DNA of 36,718 nt from Pseudomonadota bacterium (lineage in GTDB: Bacteria; Bdellovibrionota_C; UBA2361; SZUA-149): positions 1 to 36,718 of the forward strand of contig JAKPSH010000082.1 in NCBI GenBank assembly GCA_029555385.1, given 5' to 3'. How positions within the stretch are numbered: position 1 is the stretch's first letter; each line of letters starts with the position of its first letter. Positions 32,772 to 36,718 of the stretch are shown here, piece after piece. Under the pieces are notes generated by a model that was given only the letters and a program-made list of their open reading frames with translations, did no database searches and was not told where the DNA came from. The position numbers and the translations under genes were made by a program.

Positions 32772-34661
32772 TTACGCTTCTGCTGCTTGACCGGCGTTGC
32801 TCAGCATCGCGCCATGAGCATCTCTGAACTGCAGCCGGTAAAGCTTCGCATATTCGCCGCCGCGCGCGAGCAGTTCTTCATGCGTGCCCGCTTCCACCAT
32901 TTCGCCGCGAACAAGAACCATGATCCGGTTTGCCCGCCGCACCGTAGCCAAGCGGTGGGCAATAACCAAGACTGTCCGGCCCTGCATCAAACGGTCAATG
33001 GCTTCCTGTACCAGCCCCTCGCTCTCGCTGTCCAGACTGGCCGTGGCTTCATCAAGTATCAAAATCGGCGCGTCACGCAGGAGGGCCCGGGCAATGGCAA
33101 TTCGCGCCCGCTCACCGCCGGAGAGCTTCAGTCCCTGCTCACCGATGACGGTATCGTAGCCATGGGGCAGACCTGTGATAAAATTGTGCGCGTTCGCCGC
33201 CCGGGCCGCGGCTTCGACATCCTGCATACTCGCATTCTCCCGCCCGTAGGCGATGTTGCGCCAGATCGAGTCGTTAAAAAGAAAAGTATGCTGGCTGACT
33301 ATGGCAATTGACTTGCGCAGTGAATTCAACGTGACAAGACGGATATCCACGCCATCGACCAAAATCTGGCCTTCTTGCGGATCGTAAAGGCGCGGAAGCA
33401 AATTCACCAGCGTCGACTTTCCCCCGCCGGACATGCCCACAAGGGCTAGAGTCTCTCCGGGGGGCACGACAAAGGAGACATCTCTTATCGCATAAGGAAA
33501 CTCGGTTCCCAGCACTTGGGCGATACCAGAGCGCCCGTCACGCGATTCCGTCCGGCGCGCCACCGGATAATAAAAAGATACGTTGCGATACTCGATCTGC
33601 GGCTGCTTGACGTGCAGCTCCAAAGCCTGAGGGTGTTCGACTATTTCACTCCGGCGATCCAAAATTTCAAAAATCCGCTCTGCCGCCGCAAGACCGGCCT
33701 GAATAACGCTGTTAATCCGCGTTGTCTTTTTCATCGGATCATAAAGCAGCAGCATGGAAGTCACGAAAGCAATAAAATCTCCCTGAGTGCGCACCCCGCT
33801 GATCACGCTGTAGCCGCCATAGAGAATCACCGCGCCGATAGCCAAGCTGGCGACCATCTCATTGCTCGGACCGGAGAGCGCACCGTAGACTTCCGCGCGG
33901 CGGAAAGTTTCGAAGAATCGCTGGTTTTCCGCGCGGAACCGTTCGTGCTCATAGTTCTCGCGGGTGAATGCCTGCACAATATTGTGGCCGATAATCGTCT
34001 CCTGCAGCAGTCCGGTAAGGCCGCCGAGAACATCCTGCCCCACACGAGCAAATCGCCGCACCTTGCGGCCAAAGCGCATAACCGGCACGAGGGCCACGGG
34101 GAACCCGACAAACGCAATGAGCGCCAGCACCGGATCGAGATAAAAAGCCATACCCAGCAGCGCTAACACCCTCACGGAGTCCCGCAGCAGCACCGCCGCG
34201 GAATCGGTCAGCGCCGTGCGCACGAGAAGCGTATCGTTCGTCACGCGGGCAATTAGATTGCCTGTGCTGTGCTCCAGAAAAAAACTGGGGGAAAGATCGA
34301 GAAACTTCCGGTTAATTTCATTGCGGATATCGCGCACGATCGACAATCCGACCGCCGCAGAAAGGTAGCGCTGCATAAAGCCGAACACGCCGCGGACCAC
34401 AGAAAAAAGAATGATAATTAAAACCAAGACTTTCAGCATGCCTTCTTTGTGAGCGCCGAACACATCGTCAAGCACACGCTTAAGCAGATACGGGACAACT
34501 CCGTCGGTAGCGCCGTAAATGACCATCGCGAACAGCATCAGCGCAAATTGCTTGCGGTACGGCCGGAGATAGGAGAGCAGCCTGCGGTAGATCTGCATGC
34601 TGCTTGCACGTTCGTGCTTTTCCTGTGCGTGCTGCATTTGCTGTTCAGTGCTTGCCGTCAT
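32772..34661 (-). CDS. msbA: Lipid A export ABC transporter MsbA
   Basis: 629 residues: a six-helix transmembrane domain (about 35-330) fused to an ATPase. Walker A is GMSGGGKST (about 405-414), ABC signature LSGGE (about 511), Walker B LILDEATASLD (about 533-540), then the H-loop AHRLATV. The protein is slightly longer than typical (580) because of a 20-residue N-terminal extension and an insert near 360-385 (YPVARRTESRDGRSGIAQVL). MsbA flips lipid A-core from the inner to the outer leaflet of the inner membrane. It overlaps lpxB by 4 nt, which supports the lipid A role over other ABC exporters. Confidence 0.95.
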   Translation of the reverse strand: MTASTEQQMQHAQEKHERASSMQIYRRLLSYLRPYRKQFALMLFAMVIYGATDGVVPYLLKRVLDDVFGAHKEGMLKVLVLIIILFSVVRGVFGFMQRYLSAAVGLSIVRDIRNEINRKFLDLSPSFFLEHSTGNLIARVTNDTLLVRTALTDSAAVLLRDSVRVLALLGMAFYLDPVLALIAFVGFPVALVPVMRFGRKVRRFARVGQDVLGGLTGLLQETIIGHNIVQAFTRENYEHERFRAENQRFFETFRRAEVYGALSGPSNEMVASLAIGAVILYGGYSVISGVRTQGDFIAFVTSMLLLYDPMKKTTRINSVIQAGLAAAERIFEILDRRSEIVEHPQALELHVKQPQIEYRNVSFYYPVARRTESRDGRSGIAQVLGTEFPYAIRDVSFVVPPGETLALVGMSGGGKSTLVNLLPRLYDPQEGQILVDGVDIRLVTLNSLRKSIAIVSQHTFLFNDSIWRNIAYGRENASMQDVEAAARAANAHNFITGLPHGYDTVIGEQGLKLSGGERARIAIARALLRDAPILILDEATASLDSESEGLVQEAIDRLMQGRTVLVIAHRLATVRRANRIMVLVRGEMVEAGTHEELLARGGEYAKLYRLQFRDAHGAMLSNAGQAAEA

Positions 34662-35887
34662 GTTGCGCTCCTTGCCTGAAACTCTCGACGCACGGCCAAT
34701 TCCAGCGATATCGCCGCAACGCGTCCTGCTGTTGATTGCAGCTCGCCATTTTTTACCTTGAGCTTTTCGCGCACTTCCTCAAGATCCGCGGCAATTTTTC
34801 GCTTAAGCTGCGGATCGCCGAGGATTCGTTCTACTTCCAGCACAATCCTTTCAGCACTGGCTTCCCGCTGCAGCAGTTCGGCAACAACTTCGCGCCCGGC
34901 AATCAGATTGACCATGGCAAAGAACTTGATGCCGCGCACCAGGATCCGGCCCGCCAAATATGTCAGAAGCGAGAGCTTGTAAACAACAACGAAGGGCACG
35001 CGCGCTAGCGCAGCTTCAACGGTCGCGGTCCCAGAAGCAACGACTGCCGCATCGCTGAAACTCAAGCACTCGCGGCTCTCGCCGCCCACGAGGTGAACAG
35101 ATGAAGTATTTTCCAGCAAAGACCCGACCCAGCCGCGCTCCAGAGTATGCGCCACAGGCAGCACCAGTTGCAGTCCCCGGCGCGCACGCTGCAGCGCGGC
35201 GCCCGCCTGCGCCATTACCGGAAGCAGGCGCTCCACTTCCGCTTTGCGGCTCCCCGGCAAAAGCGCGACAATTGGCCGCACGGGATCAAGCCCGTGACGC
35301 AGGCACCACTCCGTGCGGCTCTCAGCCAGCGGTTGGCGGTCGAGAAAAGGATGCCCAAGATATTCGGCATCAACGCCATGCCGGTGATAGAAAGACTCCT
35401 CGAAAGGAAAAATCGGAACTACTTTCGTGACATATTTCTTGATCTTATTGACCCTCCCGCGGCGCCAGGCCCAAAGCTGCGGACTGATAAAATAAAGTAC
35501 GGGAATGCCGAGCTTGTACAGCTTGCGCGCGAGCAAAAGATTGAAGTCCGGGAAATCTACCAATATTGCCAGGCCCGGCCGGCGGTTTTGGGCTTCATGC
35601 ACCAAACGCCGGTACGCACCATAAATCCGGCCCAAAGAGCCGAGTACTTCCGTAAGCCCCATTACCGCCGCCGATTCCTGCGCATCAACAACAAGCTCCA
35701 TACCGGTCTGGCGAAGCTTCTCACCGCCCATGCCAAAAATCTGCGCACCGGGGCACTGTGCGATGATCTGCGATACAACACGAGCGCTGTGTTCATCACC
35801 GGACGCTTCCCCAGCAACAAGCATAATCTGCGGAGCCTCTGCCGGCTGCGCCTTAATCCTGTTGTGCAGCGCCAAGTTTGTTTTCAC
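34658..35887 (-). CDS. lpxB: Lipid-A-disaccharide synthase
   Basis: 409 residues from a GTG at 35887 that overlaps the upstream stop by 4 nt (GTGA). LpxB (GT19) joins UDP-2,3-diacylglucosamine and lipid X to give lipid A disaccharide 1-phosphate. Visible blocks are MLVAGEASGDEHSARVV near the N terminus, GMGGEKLRQ, VMGLTEVLGSLGRI, VDFPDFNLLLA, LYFISPQLWAWRRGRVNKIKK, FPFEESFYHRHG and VEYLGHPF-like, LLPGSRKAEVERLLPV, and VASGTATVEAALARVPFVVVYK. The C-terminal 30 residues are variable. All conserved positions are present. Confidence 0.97.
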   Translation of the reverse strand: MKTNLALHNRIKAQPAEAPQIMLVAGEASGDEHSARVVSQIIAQCPGAQIFGMGGEKLRQTGMELVVDAQESAAVMGLTEVLGSLGRIYGAYRRLVHEAQNRRPGLAILVDFPDFNLLLARKLYKLGIPVLYFISPQLWAWRRGRVNKIKKYVTKVVPIFPFEESFYHRHGVDAEYLGHPFLDRQPLAESRTEWCLRHGLDPVRPIVALLPGSRKAEVERLLPVMAQAGAALQRARRGLQLVLPVAHTLERGWVGSLLENTSSVHLVGGESRECLSFSDAAVVASGTATVEAALARVPFVVVYKLSLLTYLAGRILVRGIKFFAMVNLIAGREVVAELLQREASAERIVLEVERILGDPQLKRKIAADLEEVREKLKVKNGELQSTAGRVAAISLELAVRREFQARSAT

Positions 35888-36718
35888 GCGTTTGCTCTTT
35901 GCTCAATTACACTGCTGCTGCCCGCACCAGCACACTCCCGCGCCATCAGCGCCGAGCTTTTCTCGACTGCTTCACGAATTTGTTCGGCAAGTGCAAGCGC
36001 ACGCAAACCGTCCAGGCCCGAGACGATCGGCTCAGTCCGATTGACAACGGCATCCAGAAACGAGTCGATTTCGTCAAAAAGCGCATCGCGCTCGGCCACG
36101 TCCTTTTCCTGAATCTCGATCTTGGGGAACCCGAGCAAATCCACCCCGCCCGATTTAGAGTAAATTTTCAGCTTCTTCTTGCCGTAGTCGAGTGAAATAT
36201 AAAGCTCCGGCTGAAAAATTCTGATTGTCCGTTCGGAATGAAATGCCGCGCGGCTGACGCTGACATTGGCGATTGCCCCGCCTTCAAAGTTGAGCCGGGC
36301 ATTGGCGATGTCAATTGTACCGGTAAGCACAGGCACACCGACTGCCTCGATGCGCTCCACGGGGCGCTTGACCAAGTGGGCGATGATGTCAATGTCGTGG
36401 ATCATCAGGTCCAGAATCACATCGACATCATGCCCGCGTCCGGCGAAAGGCGCTATGCGCCGCACTTCAAAAAACCAGGGCCGCGTAAGCAGCTTTTCCA
36501 TTTCACGAAACGCAGGATTAAAGCGCTCCAAGTGGCCGACTTGCAGGATGCGCCCGTGTTTTTCGGCAAGTTCGATGAGACTGCGCGCTTCCTCGCAGGT
36601 GGTGGTCATCGGCTTTTCAATCAGCACGTCGACGCCGTGCTCAAGAAGCCAAGACGCGATACGATAATGTTCCGAAGTATTCGCAGCGATGCTTGCGCAC
36701 TGAACACCGAGTGACGGG
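35884..36718 (-). CDS. Gfo/Idh/MocA-family oxidoreductase (3' part)
   Basis: The frame is open to the right edge, so the N-terminal Rossmann Gly motif is missing. About 277 residues are visible, beginning in the dinucleotide-binding domain (ASIAANTSEHYRIASWLLEHG) with the signature VLIEKPM that carries the catalytic lysine. LMIHDIDIIAHLV (metal/active-site His and Asp) and GAIANVSVSRAAF follow. Family members are NAD(P)-dependent sugar or cyclitol dehydrogenases. A gene of this type often sits between lpxI or lpxA and lpxB in Gram-negatives, where it is thought to modify UDP-acyl-sugars; in GnnA-like cases it oxidises the 3-OH of UDP-GlcNAc. Its 4-nt overlap with lpxB supports a lipid A role. 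Confidence 0.92.
   Translation of the reverse strand, partial: PSLGVQCASIAANTSEHYRIASWLLEHGVDVLIEKPMTTTCEEARSLIELAEKHGRILQVGHLERFNPAFREMEKLLTRPWFFEVRRIAPFAGRGHDVDVILDLMIHDIDIIAHLVKRPVERIEAVGVPVLTGTIDIANARLNFEGGAIANVSVSRAAFHSERTIRIFQPELYISLDYGKKKLKIYSKSGGVDLLGFPKIEIQEKDVAERDALFDEIDSFLDAVVNRTEPIVSGLDGLRALALAEQIREAVEKSSALMARECAGAGSSSVIEQRANA

Overview
The window comes from a diderm (Gram-negative) bacterium of moderate-to-high GC. Lipid A and core assembly genes (lpxB, msbA, kdtA/waaA, an LpxL-type acyltransferase), a NodT-type outer-membrane efflux lipoprotein, a phosphate-selective porin ending in Phe and several lipoproteins all require an outer membrane. A Hanks-type kinase, the mtaB-rnc-era-der gene string, a bacterial eRF1-like protein and an oxidoreductase-lpxB-msbA-kdtA string would suit a deltaproteobacterium-like lineage, but the taxon is inference. 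No CRISPR array, tRNA, rRNA, transposase or integrase was seen.

Layout. 1-5.3 kb: the 5' part of a NodT lipoprotein gene (-), then an envelope-lipid group: an LpxL-like acyltransferase (+), a large two-HKD phospholipase-D lipoprotein (-) overlapping it tail to tail, and a patatin phospholipase (+) that appears truncated. 5.3-5.9 kb is non-coding or decayed, with two strong hairpins. 5.9-9.1 kb: a small membrane protein and an unknown secreted protein (-), an oligosaccharide flippase (+) and an unknown lipoprotein (-). 9.1-11.2 kb: a soluble Ser/Thr kinase followed by a type-1 periplasmic binding protein (-). 11.4-17.3 kb: a minus-strand run mtaB, rnc, era, der, glycerophosphodiesterase, with overlapping junctions at mtaB/rnc and rnc/era.

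17.3-21.1 kb: a small low-complexity ORF, a 187-bp near-palindromic MITE-like element, a class I DAHP synthase (+) and the phosphate-selective porin (-) with two hairpins behind it, one a good intrinsic terminator. 21.2-26.0 kb: a small HEAGH membrane metalloprotease candidate (-), diverging from a glycosyltransferase-PAS fusion, an SDR epimerase/reductase and a baeRF (eRF1-like) protein (+). 26.0-27.1 kb is mostly non-coding: a clear promoter, a ~120-nt candidate small RNA or attenuated leader with a strong terminator, a small Cys-rich ORF, and a 257-bp nested inverted repeat.

27.1-36.7 kb: one continuous minus-strand operon for lipid A/core assembly: Gfo/Idh/MocA oxidoreductase (cut by the window edge), lpxB, msbA, kdtA, a GT2 glycosyltransferase and two polytopic GT-C-like proteins. 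Four junctions are 4-nt ATGA/GTGA overlaps. LpxB makes the lipid A disaccharide, KdtA adds Kdo, MsbA flips lipid A-core, and the last three genes probably extend or decorate the core or another envelope glycan.

Most worth a second look: the glycosyltransferase-PAS fusion; the promoter/terminator/Cys-rich small-protein unit at 26.05-26.54 kb; the kinase plus binding-protein pair; the two palindromic repeat elements; Der with a linker of about 120 residues; and the phospholipase-D lipoprotein with an altered second HKD motif.
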